Assembly: GCA_020846435.1 (NCBI GenBank)
Contig: JADLDY010000001.1
Span: forward strand, 1-64,000
Direction: 5' to 3'
Source: Deltaproteobacteria bacterium
Lineage (GTDB): Bacteria; Desulfobacterota; GWC2-55-46
DNA length: 64,000 bases
How positions within the stretch are numbered: the stretch's first letter is position 1; each line of letters opens with the position of its first letter. The notes beneath the pieces were generated by a model. The model was not told where the DNA came from. It ran no database searches and saw only the letters and a list, made by a program, of their open reading frames with translations. This document shows, one piece after another, positions 1 to 7,425 of this stretch. A program made the translations under genes and the position numbers.

Positions 1-349
1 TCAAGCAGGCCAGCGAGGTGGAACCGATGTCGGAAGAAGCTACCGAGTTGCCGGCTATGGTAGAGCCATAGGCGGTGAAGGACGCGGGAGCCTGGGTGCC
101 CCTGTTCCACAACGGCTTCAGGTTGTTGGTGGTGTTGGTGTGGTGAGGCGTGTGACAGAATACGCAGATCTCGGTGGTGCCGTTGCCGGTGGTGGTGATG
201 TGCTCGCCGAGGGATCCGAGGTTGTGCCTCGAGTTACCGATGCCGTTGGCGGCGTCGCCGTCGTTATAGGTGTCGATGGCGGAGGCGGTGCCTACCGCGA
301 TGAAGCCTACTGAAGCTACTGCGAGCGCGAGAGTAAGGAACCTTTTCAT
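1..349 (-). CDS. c-type cytochrome, C-terminus cut by window edge
   Basis: The first 116 codons read from an ATG at 349, preceded by an AAGGAG ribosome site. Residues 1-24 form a Sec signal peptide (MKRFLTLALA start, cleavage near ASA), so the product is exported. One heme-attachment motif, CVFCH, is at residues 62-66, followed by TPHH, which resembles the first heme site of deltaproteobacterial multiheme cytochromes. The remainder, probably with more hemes, lies outside the window. The gene has its own strong promoter and a leader of about 180 nt. With the NHL and c7 lipoproteins next to it, it probably serves periplasmic or outer-surface electron transfer. The exact family cannot be assigned from the fragment. 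Confidence 0.85.
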   Translation of the reverse strand, partial: MKRFLTLALAVASVGFIAVGTASAIDTYNDGDAANGIGNSRHNLGSLGEHITTTGNGTTEICVFCHTPHHTNTTNNLKPLWNRGTQAPASFTAYGSTIAGNSVASSDIGSTSLACL

Positions 350-533
350 TAGTATGACTCCTTGTTTAGGGTTTGGTTTTTTTGCCGTTGTTTTTCTTTT
401 TTCTTGTTTGACAGGCATTTTTTATTTAGACAATAAAAAATGCCGTCAATCCCCGCCCAACTTCGGCAGAATCGCGGCATCGTCACCAGCAAGTCTTCCA
501 GAGGCCCTTCATGAACCTCTAGAGTTTCAAGTT
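350..533 (-). promoter_or_regulatory. Long structured mRNA leader of the cytochrome gene
   Basis: About 184 nt separate the expected transcription start from the cytochrome ATG, and I see no gene in them. On the minus strand ATGCCG pairs with a later CGGCAT that runs into a T tract, which looks like an intrinsic terminator. The same CGGCATTTTTTATT segment can instead pair with a downstream AATAAAAAATGCC segment (plus-strand dyad 408-449, about 18 bp with one bulge). These mutually exclusive pairings are the layout of an attenuator or riboswitch expression platform. The upstream part also folds locally (AGAGG...CCTCT). I do not recognise the GEMM c-di-GMP consensus or any other named riboswitch. 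Confidence 0.45.
408..449. repeat. Near-perfect inverted repeat in cytochrome leader
   Basis: Left arm 408-426 and right arm 432-449 are complementary over about 18 bp with one bulged base and a 5-nt loop. The arms contain AT runs (ATTTTTTATT / AATAAAAAAT) capped by GGC/GCC. It may act as part of an antiterminator or as a stand-alone RNA hairpin in the leader. Confidence 0.6.
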
Positions 534-539
534 AATCTT

Positions 540-567
540 ATTATACTCGAGGATTAAGAATTGTCAA
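540..567 (-). promoter_or_regulatory. Sigma-70 promoter of the cytochrome gene
   Basis: On the minus strand a perfect TTGACA (562-567) and a perfect TATAAT (540-545) are separated by 16 bp. This predicts transcription starting near 533. It is the best consensus match in the window, suggesting high basal transcription with control placed in the leader. Confidence 0.8.
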
Positions 568-625
568 CAGGAAAATTAATAATTTTTAATTGAAGGCTTT
601 TTGTGGTGTGGGGTGGGTGACTGAA

Positions 626-653
626 AAGGGCCGCCCCTGGCGGGGCGGCCCTT
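626..653 (-). terminator. Intrinsic terminator after NHL lipoprotein gene
   Basis: Perfect 12-bp GC-rich stem (626-637 with 642-653) and a 4-nt loop. On the minus strand it is followed by TTTTC and lies 13 nt beyond the stop codon of the NHL lipoprotein gene. Confidence 0.85.
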
Positions 654-666
654 GATTTAAGCCTTG

Positions 667-1710
667 TTACTTCTTTACAGGGGCCTGCGCTGCCCTTGCC
701 TTGGACTTTGCGCCGACATATTCGAACATGTTTATCCTGCGGTTCCATGAATCGACGACATAGATGTAGTCCTGCGAGTCGACGGCCAGTCCCGCCGGCA
801 GTATCATCTGCGACCTGTCGCTGCCGTAGGACGCGAACGCCAGGAGCACCTGCCCCTCGTCGTTGAATATCTGTACGTTGTTGAAGGCCGCGTCGACGAC
901 ATATATGTGGCCTTCGCTGTCAACGCCGATGCCCTTTGGCCTGGCGAACATGCCTGGCGCGTCTCCGAACTGGCCGAAGGCCTTGATGAACTTTCCGGTC
1001 TTGTCGAAGATCTGCACCCTTCCGTTCATCGTGTCGACGACGTAGAGGTTGCCCTTCGTGTCAATGCCGAGGTGGGAGGGGAAGTTGAACTCTCCCTCTT
1101 CCTTGCCCCTTTTGCCGATGGTGCCTGTATTCTTCAGTGTGTCGAGGTCAAAGACCTTGATGTTGTGGGTATGCGTGTCGGTTACGTAAAGGCGCCTGTT
1201 GATGCTGTCGGCTATTATTCCGCTCGGCTGCTTGAACGGCTCGTCAGGCTGCAAATAGGCGAGTATCTTGGCAGAGGAGCTCAGGACCGTGACCTTGTCG
1301 ACCTGCGAGTCGGTAACGAATATCCTGCCGTCGGTGTCCGCGGTGACGCCGATGGGCTTGTAGAACAGCTTGGCGCCCATGTTGGCGAGGGTGTTCATCT
1401 TCGAGTTCTTCGGATCAAAGATGAATACGTCGGAGTTGGCGGTGTCGGTGACGTATATCTTGCTGTCGTTGCCTACGAAGACGCCCATAGGCTTCTTGAG
1501 GGCCATGCCTGTCTCTCCGCCAAGGAGTATGCTGGTGGCTACGCCTCCTCCGCTGAAGTCGGCGCTGCCCTTGTAGGCCCTTACGTATTTTATCTTGGGT
1601 TCATCCGGCGGCTCAGGCCAGACGATGTCCGGCAGAGGGGGAGCGGCGCACCCGAAAATGGCAGCGCTGACCGCTACCGTCATTAGAACCCTTTTGAAAA
1701 GTTGTTTCAT
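667..1710 (-). CDS. NHL-repeat (6-bladed beta-propeller) lipoprotein
   Basis: A 347-residue secreted lipoprotein. The N-terminus MKQLFKRVLM plus a hydrophobic run ends in lipobox IFGC/AA, so it should be lipid-anchored. The rest repeats the NHL signature about six times (V.D..N..VQIFD, IYVVD...N..I..F), which folds as a beta-propeller used for protein contacts. The ATG at 1710 is chosen because an AGAGGGA site precedes it; an in-frame extension to 1881 crosses the gene's own promoter. Such propellers commonly sit beside multiheme cytochrome genes in iron-reducing deltaproteobacteria, which fits the two cytochromes flanking it here. The exact role is unknown. Confidence 0.85.
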   Translation of the reverse strand: MKQLFKRVLMTVAVSAAIFGCAAPPLPDIVWPEPPDEPKIKYVRAYKGSADFSGGGVATSILLGGETGMALKKPMGVFVGNDSKIYVTDTANSDVFIFDPKNSKMNTLANMGAKLFYKPIGVTADTDGRIFVTDSQVDKVTVLSSSAKILAYLQPDEPFKQPSGIIADSINRRLYVTDTHTHNIKVFDLDTLKNTGTIGKRGKEEGEFNFPSHLGIDTKGNLYVVDTMNGRVQIFDKTGKFIKAFGQFGDAPGMFARPKGIGVDSEGHIYVVDAAFNNVQIFNDEGQVLLAFASYGSDRSQMILPAGLAVDSQDYIYVVDSWNRRINMFEYVGAKSKARAAQAPVKK

Positions 1711-1769
1711 CGTCTTCCCTCTGTTTTTCAAGGTGTGAGCGCCCTCGCGGGTTTGCCGATCCAGGGTAA

Positions 1770-1799
1770 ATCTTACAATGCCGGCCGAGTCCAAGTCAA
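1770..1799 (-). promoter_or_regulatory. Sigma-70-like promoter of NHL lipoprotein gene
   Basis: Minus-strand TTGACT (794-799 of kb 1) and TAAGAT (770-775) with an 18-bp spacer, 60 nt upstream of the ATG at 1710. This suggests the gene is not only read through from the c7 gene upstream. Confidence 0.6.
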
Positions 1800-1908
1800 G
1801 AGCAAGTTGGGTAAGTGCGCTTGTATTAAAAAGATTTAACATTGTTCCAGGCCGCGCTCTCTCCCGGAGTATCCTTCGCATGGTCTGACCGGGCCGTTGT
1901 GAAAAAGG

Positions 1909-2547
1909 CTATTTCCAGCGCTCTTTTTCAAGCGACTGTCCCTTCAATACTATATGGCATCTCACGCAGTTGTCTCTCGGCCAGAAGGTGAAGGCGACCT
2001 TGCCGTGGCACCGGCCGCACCACTGCCCCTTGAATATCTCGTCCATGGTTATGGGGTTGGCGCCTGCTTCCGGCAAAAATATCTTGGGGTGGCAGTTGTT
2101 GCAGCTGAGCCAGTAGGTGTGTATGGAATGAGGGAACATGACATTGGCCATCAAAGGGACCTTGGCCTCTATGAAGATGTTGAGGTGGAGCGGAGGCTCT
2201 TCTTCCACGCCCGCTTCAAGGGAGCCCTTGGGGTTGATGTACCCGTTCACGACGGCCGCGGTCCAGTTCACGTTGCCCGAAGGGTCCTTGGGCAGCGCCT
2301 CGAGGGCGCGTATCTCGGTCGTGCCTTTTCTGATCGAGGCCCTGTTGGACATCTGTTTGTAGAATTTTTCGTAATAATCGTCGGCCTGGCCGAAGTCAGT
2401 GGTCTTTTGCTTGGGCAGATCGGCGTTTATGATCTCGTCCAGAGATTCACCGCACCCGGCGAGCGTGATGAGAAGAAAAAGCAGGGGGAGGAGAGCCCAT
2501 GTGCCGCCGCTGAATTTATGTTTTGGAGAGGTCGTCAAGTTTTGCAC
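1909..2547 (-). CDS. Triheme cytochrome c7-like lipoprotein
   Basis: 212 residues. The hydrophobic segment 17-31 ends in lipobox LAGC (Cys32), indicating a lipid anchor. Three CxxCH sites occupy the C-terminal half: CNNCH 149-153, CGRCH 177-181 and CVRCH 194-198. The distal His residues in MFPHSIH just before the first site are typical of cytochrome c7-type folds. Residues 35-130 carry no recognised domain. The start codon is a GTG at 2547; no strong ribosome site precedes it, so the start is moderately certain. It probably passes electrons between periplasm and outer membrane with the neighbouring cytochrome and NHL protein. Confidence 0.85.
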   Translation of the reverse strand: MQNLTTSPKHKFSGGTWALLPLLFLLITLAGCGESLDEIINADLPKQKTTDFGQADDYYEKFYKQMSNRASIRKGTTEIRALEALPKDPSGNVNWTAAVVNGYINPKGSLEAGVEEEPPLHLNIFIEAKVPLMANVMFPHSIHTYWLSCNNCHPKIFLPEAGANPITMDEIFKGQWCGRCHGKVAFTFWPRDNCVRCHIVLKGQSLEKERWK

Positions 2548-2599
2548 CTGGAAAACAGGAGGGCAGTTACGATTTTTATATTTTGCAGCCCTACATTAA

Positions 2600-2628
2600 G
2601 TTTTACTATGCGTCGCCTGTTTTGTCAA
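2600..2628 (-). promoter_or_regulatory. Sigma-70-like promoter of c7 lipoprotein gene
   Basis: Minus-strand TTGACA (2623-2628) and TAAAAC (2600-2605) with a 17-bp spacer, in the gap between the divergent c7 and MinD-like genes. Confidence 0.65.
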
Positions 2629-2659
2629 GGTTTTAACACCTCAGATTACCTCAATAATA

Positions 2660-2688
2660 TTGACAATTAACTGGAAAAGGATGATTAT
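2660..2688 (+). promoter_or_regulatory. Possible promoter giving a leaderless MinD-like mRNA
   Basis: TTGACA at 2660-2665, 17-bp spacer, GATTAT at 2683-2688. The predicted start of transcription falls on or next to the ATG at 2696, so the message would have almost no 5' leader. Confidence 0.4.
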
Positions 2689-2695
2689 AGGCGGC

Positions 2696-3913
2696 ATGTT
2701 ACAAGACAGGACAATATGGTCGGTAGGCGGCGGAAAGGGCGGGATCGGCAAGAGCGTCGTTACCGCCAATGTCGGGTGCGCCCTCGCGCTCTCCGGCAAA
2801 AAAGTCATTCTCGTCGACGCCGACCTCGGCGGGGCGAACCTCCATACCTATTTCGGCATCAAGTTCCCTTCAAGGGGCCTTGACGATTTTTTGAAGGGCA
2901 GGGTAGCTGGCCTTATGGACGCCGCCATAGAGACGCCTCTGCCGAACCTCCGGCTCATAAGCGGGGCTGGCGAGTTCCTCGGAATAGCGAACCCGGTCTA
3001 CGCCCAGAAGATGAAGCTCATATCCGCCATCAAAAAGCTCGAGGCTGACTTCATCCTCGTCGACCTCGGCGCGGGCTCTTCATATAACGTACTTGATTTC
3101 TTCGCCATATCAGGCGAAGGCATAGTGGTCCTTGTGCCGGAGCCGGCCGCCATCCAGAACGCCTACATATTCCTGAAGAGCTTTGTTTACAGGAGGCTCC
3201 AGAGGCTCTTTGCCGAGAACCCTTCGATGACCGCTCTAATAAAGGACGCGACCGACTCGAGGAGCGCCGGAGCGGTGAAGTCTTTTTCAGACCTGTGCGA
3301 GAGGATCGCTTCCGAGGACAGGGGCGCGGCAACGGCCGCTCTCTCCGAGGTCAAGGCTTTCAGACCGCGGGTCGTCCTCAACATGGCGGCATCGAAGGAC
3401 GACCTCAAGGTGGTCGAGGCGTTCAGGGCGGCCGCCATGACCTTCCTCGGCATGGAGACCGAGTTCGCGGGAGCGCTCTATTCGAGCCCGATTGTAAAGG
3501 CCGCGGCGAGGAAGATGCGGCCGTTCATGCTGGACGAGAACGCGCTGGATGCCAGAAGGGAAGTTGAGGAGATCGTCGCCAACCTCATTCCAAAAGCGTC
3601 CGTGCCCGCGGCCGAAGCAACGGCCGAGGCCGCTTTGGGCCATCGGGAGGAAACAAGGGAGCACGAAGTCTTCGGCTACAACGAGAACGTCAGCCACGAC
3701 GGAGCGGTCTTCCACGTCCAGACAGAGGCGCAGGGCGCTGGAGAGCCTTTTATCGAGACGATAATATACAACGGCGGCAGGATATTCTTTTCCAAGAGGA
3801 CGCCCTGGAAGGACGCTTCTTCCGAGGGCCTCTCCATGAGGGACTTCGCGGCAAGGCAGCACAGAGCGGCGGTAGCCGCGATAAAAACCGGCAGGATAAG
3901 GGTACAGGGTTAG
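2696..3913 (+). CDS. MinD/FlhG-like P-loop ATPase
   Basis: 405 residues from the ATG at 2696; an alternative ATG is at 2681, and the TTG at 2660 falls in a probable -35 box. The deviant Walker A GGGKGGIGKS (residues 11-20) and the ILVDADLGGANLH segment define the SIMIBI MinD/ParA class. These ATPases dimerise on membranes or DNA to place division, flagellar or chemosensory machines. The C-terminal 110 residues after the ATPase fold are unusual and unassigned. A PilZ-like gene follows 3 nt later, so the pair probably acts together, perhaps in c-di-GMP-linked positioning of a motility or secretion structure. No flagellar genes lie nearby, so calling it FlhG would be premature. Confidence 0.8.
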   Translation: MLQDRTIWSVGGGKGGIGKSVVTANVGCALALSGKKVILVDADLGGANLHTYFGIKFPSRGLDDFLKGRVAGLMDAAIETPLPNLRLISGAGEFLGIANPVYAQKMKLISAIKKLEADFILVDLGAGSSYNVLDFFAISGEGIVVLVPEPAAIQNAYIFLKSFVYRRLQRLFAENPSMTALIKDATDSRSAGAVKSFSDLCERIASEDRGAATAALSEVKAFRPRVVLNMAASKDDLKVVEAFRAAAMTFLGMETEFAGALYSSPIVKAAARKMRPFMLDENALDARREVEEIVANLIPKASVPAAEATAEAALGHREETREHEVFGYNENVSHDGAVFHVQTEAQGAGEPFIETIIYNGGRIFFSKRTPWKDASSEGLSMRDFAARQHRAAVAAIKTGRIRVQG

Positions 3914-3916
3914 CGC

Positions 3917-4621
3917 ATGTCATTCGTGGTCATTCTGTCGGGCCGCACCGGCCTTATTACGGATTCCTTCAGGGAGAATGTCCTTGAATGCGGCTTCGAG
4001 CTTGGCGACGGAGGGGACGGCTCTTTTCGCGTCTCGACCGACGAAGGCGGACTTTCGGTAATTGCCGTCAACGGGCCTGATGACCTTCACAGGATAGAGC
4101 CTGACGGCACGAGGCCGTTCATGCTCTTCAGCCTTGAGACGCTTCAAATTGACGCTACGGAGGGGCTCAGGGAAAAGGGGCTCCACGGGGTCATAACCCC
4201 TAAGACCGCGCCTGAAGACCTCGCGTTTCTCCTGAACAGGGCCATCTTCTACGACAAGATGGTCAAGCGCAACCCCAGGGCGCCTGTCAACCTGCCGGTC
4301 GTCATTACCTTCGGGAGCAGGGTCGTAAATACCTTCGCTTCTCTCCTCAGCAGGGACGGCATGTTCATAGTGACGATGAGCCCGTTTGAGGTGAACGCTC
4401 TGTGCTCGCTGAGGTTTTCACTGCCTGGCGGCGAAAAGGAGTTTTCAACGGGGGCGAGGGTGCTTTACAGGGTCGTCATCAACAAGGAGCTGAACATAAT
4501 CTCAAACCCGAGGGACCCGTTCAAGCGCATGGTGTCGCACCCAGGGATGGCCGTGTTTTTTGCCGATTTGCCGGAGGAGGACAGGGAAGAGATAAACAGA
4601 TACGTCGAGAGCATCCATTAG
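3917..4621 (+). CDS. PilZ-like protein with N-terminal receiver-like region
   Basis: 234 residues, translated directly after the MinD-like gene. Residues 1-110 look like an alpha/beta receiver-type region, alternating hydrophobic strands and helices, but lack an obvious conserved acidic pocket. From about residue 118 (RAPVNLPVVI) the pattern matches PilZ-type c-di-GMP effectors: an Arg-containing start, a strand with LLSRDGMFI in place of the D/NxSxxG motif, and a closing helix DREEINRYV. The canonical RxxxR and DxSxxG residues are not perfect, so nucleotide binding is uncertain. The pairing suggests it is a partner or regulator of the upstream ATPase. Confidence 0.65.
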   Translation: MSFVVILSGRTGLITDSFRENVLECGFELGDGGDGSFRVSTDEGGLSVIAVNGPDDLHRIEPDGTRPFMLFSLETLQIDATEGLREKGLHGVITPKTAPEDLAFLLNRAIFYDKMVKRNPRAPVNLPVVITFGSRVVNTFASLLSRDGMFIVTMSPFEVNALCSLRFSLPGGEKEFSTGARVLYRVVINKELNIISNPRDPFKRMVSHPGMAVFFADLPEEDREEINRYVESIH

Positions 4622-4651
4622 CAAATCATTTCCATAACGTCTGCGCTTTCA

Positions 4652-5320
4652 TCACTGCCCAAGATAGCTCCTGTTGAATTCCCTCAATATGCCGGACACC
4701 TCGTCGTCCTCGGTCTGCCTGAAGTCGGCGTAGAGCTGGCTTACCGCGAAGAACATGTCAGGCACGACCGGGCAGATTATCTCCGTCACCTCTCCCATCC
4801 GCTGTATAAGCTCGATGGTGTCGGAAGGACCGCCGGGGACCGCGACGATTATTTTTTTCGCTTCGGAAGCGTGGGCCGCCTGTATGGCTGATATCATTGT
4901 CGAGCCTGTTGCCAGCCCGTCGTCGGCGATTATGACTGTCCTGCCCTTGAGCGAGACCTTCCTGCGGACCTGCTTGTACGTGCTGAGTTTTTCCCTCATC
5001 GCCTCAAGCCTCGTCTTTTTTTCGCCCTCGATGTAGCTCTCTTTCACATGCAGGCTCCTTATCACAGTGCTGTTAAGGTAGACCTGCCCGCTTTCAGTCA
5101 CGGCCCCTATCGCGAGCTCGGGGTTGTACGGCGCGCGCAGCTTGCCCGCGACTATTATGTCGAGGTCGGCATGAAGGGCGCGCGCTATCTCGGCGGCAAC
5201 CGGCACGCCGCCCCTCGGGAGGCCCACGACGACAGGCCGCTCTGGAGAGTATTTGACGAGCAGGGCGGCCAGAGCCGCGCCAGCGTCTTTTCTGTTTTTA
5301 TAGGGGGCCACGGATTCCAT
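4652..5320 (-). CDS. Phosphoribosyltransferase-domain protein
   Basis: 222 residues of type I phosphoribosyltransferase fold. VVVGLPRGGVPVA (30-42) is the first loop and TVIIADDGLATGST (128-141) the PRPP-binding loop with its two acidic residues. The family, often called predicted phosphoribosyltransferase, has a large hood insertion and no firmly known substrate. It lacks the features of apt, hpt, upp or pyrE enzymes. The gene stands alone, convergent with the PilZ-like gene (30 nt between stops), and its promoter sits immediately before the ATG with no ribosome site, so a leaderless transcript is likely. Confidence 0.75.
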   Translation of the reverse strand: MESVAPYKNRKDAGAALAALLVKYSPERPVVVGLPRGGVPVAAEIARALHADLDIIVAGKLRAPYNPELAIGAVTESGQVYLNSTVIRSLHVKESYIEGEKKTRLEAMREKLSTYKQVRRKVSLKGRTVIIADDGLATGSTMISAIQAAHASEAKKIIVAVPGGPSDTIELIQRMGEVTEIICPVVPDMFFAVSQLYADFRQTEDDEVSGILREFNRSYLGQ

Positions 5321-5326
5321 GAATGA

Positions 5327-5354
5327 ATCTTATCCGCTTAAAAGCCTTTGTCAA
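5327..5354 (-). promoter_or_regulatory. Promoter abutting the phosphoribosyltransferase ATG
   Basis: Minus-strand TTGACA (5349-5354), 16-bp spacer, TAAGAT (5327-5332). Only 6 nt separate the -10 box from the ATG at 5320, so transcription should start at the initiation codon. No Shine-Dalgarno sequence is present. Confidence 0.6.
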
Positions 5355-5371
5355 GGAATGGGAGGGAAGGG

Positions 5372-7285
5372 CTATTCTTCGGGCTCAGGCGCGGGTACAG
5401 CGTTTTCGGACGAGATGGACCACCATTTCGCGACAGAGTCCGCGACGGCGACGACGGCGAGCCCCGCCATTATGGCGACGAGTATTGAATCGAGCCTGAA
5501 GGTGAATGCCTGCGATGGGGTTGCGCTTGATGCCGCCTTCGCGCTAAAGAGCCAGAAGAGCTCCCACGCGGCGACCAGCGTCATGACGAACATGAAGACC
5601 ATTGGGATAAGAGTTACCCAGATGTACTTTGCCTTGCCCATCTTGAGGAGTATGGTCGTTCCCACGCACAGGGCGAGGGCGGCCAAGAGCTGGTTTGCCA
5701 CGCCGAACATCGGCCAGATGGTCGAGACAGACCCCGAGCTTATGAGGAAGCCCCACGCTATGACGACGAGCGCGCTGGTGATGACGACGCCTGGCATCCA
5801 GTCTGTCCTGCCGAGCGGCTTGTATACATGCGCCCCGAACTCCTGGAGGATGAACCGGGCGACCCTTGTGCCCGCGTCTACCGTCGTCAGGATGAAGAGG
5901 GCCTCGAACATGAGCGCGAAGTTGTACCAGTAGGGCATGAGCCCCTTCATGCCGGGGAGGGCCGTGAAGATGGAGGCCATGCCGACTGCCAGAGAGACCG
6001 CCCCTCCCGGCCTTCCGGCCACATCAACGCCGACTGTCGCTGAAAGCTCGGCTATCCTCTCAGTAGGAAAGCCGATTGCGGCGAGGGCGTCGGCTGAAAG
6101 GGTCGTGTTGATGGCGAAGTAGTCGCCGGGAATTAAGACGGTCGCCGCTATTATGGCGATGACCGCCACGAACCCTTCGCAGAGCATCGCGCCGAAACCT
6201 ATGGGCAGGATATCGCTCTCGCGCTCTATCATCTTGGGGGTCGTGCCTGAAGATATTAGCGAATGGAAGCCTGATATCGCGCCGCACGCTATTGTGATGA
6301 ACATGAATGGGAAGAGAGTTCCAGGTATTATCGGGCCGCCGCCTGAGGCGAACTTGGTCATGGCAGGCATCTTTATCTCAGGGGCGAGGAATATAACGCC
6401 CGCCGCGAGGATGAGCACGGTTCCTATCTTCATGTAGGTCGAAAGATAGTCCCTCGGCGCGAGCAATAGCCAGACAGGCAGGACAGAGGCCAGAAAGCCG
6501 TATATGGCGAGCGCCCAGATGAGGAAGTTTTTGTCGTGGCTGAATATGGGTTCGAGAAAGCTCCCCTGAATGTATCTGCCGCCGAGGACCGCGGCAATCA
6601 GCAGGGCGACGCCTATGACGCTCACTTCGCCGACCTTGCCGGGGCGGAACTTGTAGAGGTAGAGGCCCATCAAGAGGGCTATCGGTATGGTCGAGAAGAT
6701 GGTGAACGCGCCCCAGGGGGATTTATACAGGGCGTTGACGACGGCGAGGCCCAAGCCCGCGAGCGCGACGATTATTATGAAGAGTATGGCGAGGGCCGCC
6801 GAGATTCCGGCAACTGGGCCGACCTCGTTCCTTGCCATCTGCGCGAGCGAACAGCCGTTCCTCCTGACTGACGCGGCAAGTATTATCATGTCGTGTACGG
6901 CGCCGCCAAAGGCCGCGCCGATTAATATCCATAAGAAGCCGGGCAGATAGCCGAACTGCGCGGCCAGCACAGGGCCGATTAACGGCCCCGCGCCAGCGAT
7001 TGCCGCGAAATGATGGCCGAAGAGCACGAGCGTGTGCGTGGGGTGGTAGTCCTTGCCGTCGCCCAGCCTTATGGCCGGGGTCGTGCGCTTGTCGTCGAGG
7101 GCGAGTATCTTTGCCGCGACGAACGAGCCGTATAGCCTGTAGACGATGATGAAGAAGCACGCCGCCGCAACTACCAGCCAGAGGGCGTTGACAGACTCTG
7201 ACGGGTTGATTACGCGCGTGACCACGCCGAAGGAGACGGCGAAGAGAACGGCGAGGACAGCTATGACGATGTTGGAAAGTTTCAT
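5372..7285 (-). CDS. cstA: CstA-type carbon-starvation / pyruvate transporter
   Basis: 637 residues with many membrane helices. The early helices carry CstA family hallmarks: DGKDYHPTHTLVLFGHHFAA, GPLIGPVLAAQFGYLPG and GAVHDMIILAASVRRNG. Family members (CstA, BtsT/YjiY) import pyruvate or peptides at the inner membrane when carbon is scarce. Length is slightly below the roughly 700 residues of enterobacterial CstA. A promoter lies at 7314-7343. No ribosome site is visible; a small CAGGC/GCCTG hairpin (7293-7307) sits just before the ATG and could influence translation. The gene is monocistronic. Assignment to the family is firm, substrate less so. Confidence 0.9.
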   Translation of the reverse strand: MKLSNIVIAVLAVLFAVSFGVVTRVINPSESVNALWLVVAAACFFIIVYRLYGSFVAAKILALDDKRTTPAIRLGDGKDYHPTHTLVLFGHHFAAIAGAGPLIGPVLAAQFGYLPGFLWILIGAAFGGAVHDMIILAASVRRNGCSLAQMARNEVGPVAGISAALAILFIIIVALAGLGLAVVNALYKSPWGAFTIFSTIPIALLMGLYLYKFRPGKVGEVSVIGVALLIAAVLGGRYIQGSFLEPIFSHDKNFLIWALAIYGFLASVLPVWLLLAPRDYLSTYMKIGTVLILAAGVIFLAPEIKMPAMTKFASGGGPIIPGTLFPFMFITIACGAISGFHSLISSGTTPKMIERESDILPIGFGAMLCEGFVAVIAIIAATVLIPGDYFAINTTLSADALAAIGFPTERIAELSATVGVDVAGRPGGAVSLAVGMASIFTALPGMKGLMPYWYNFALMFEALFILTTVDAGTRVARFILQEFGAHVYKPLGRTDWMPGVVITSALVVIAWGFLISSGSVSTIWPMFGVANQLLAALALCVGTTILLKMGKAKYIWVTLIPMVFMFVMTLVAAWELFWLFSAKAASSATPSQAFTFRLDSILVAIMAGLAVVAVADSVAKWWSISSENAVPAPEPEE

Positions 7286-7313
7286 GGTTTTTCAGGCAAA
7301 AGGCCTGAGAAAC

Positions 7314-7343
7314 ATTTTAAGGTAAGTTGGCGTGGGGTGTCAA
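7314..7343 (-). promoter_or_regulatory. Sigma-70-like promoter of cstA
   Basis: Minus-strand TTGACA (7338-7343) and TAAAAT (7314-7319) with an 18-bp spacer, about 30 nt upstream of the cstA ATG. Confidence 0.6.
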
Positions 7344-7425
7344 GGAAGGGGGAGTATTGCTAGGTTTTTTTAAATGATACACGCAGCGCACACTACAAGG
7401 CTTTGAGACGCGATATTTTTTTAAG

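Noticed and set aside
907-1686. Long plus-strand open frame opposite the NHL lipoprotein gene
   Set aside because: It has no ribosome site or domain and mirrors the codon bias of the lipoprotein gene, which has a lipobox, NHL repeats and promoter.
2660-2695. TTG start for the MinD-like protein
   Set aside because: The TTG is the first triplet of a TTGACA -35 box and has no ribosome site.
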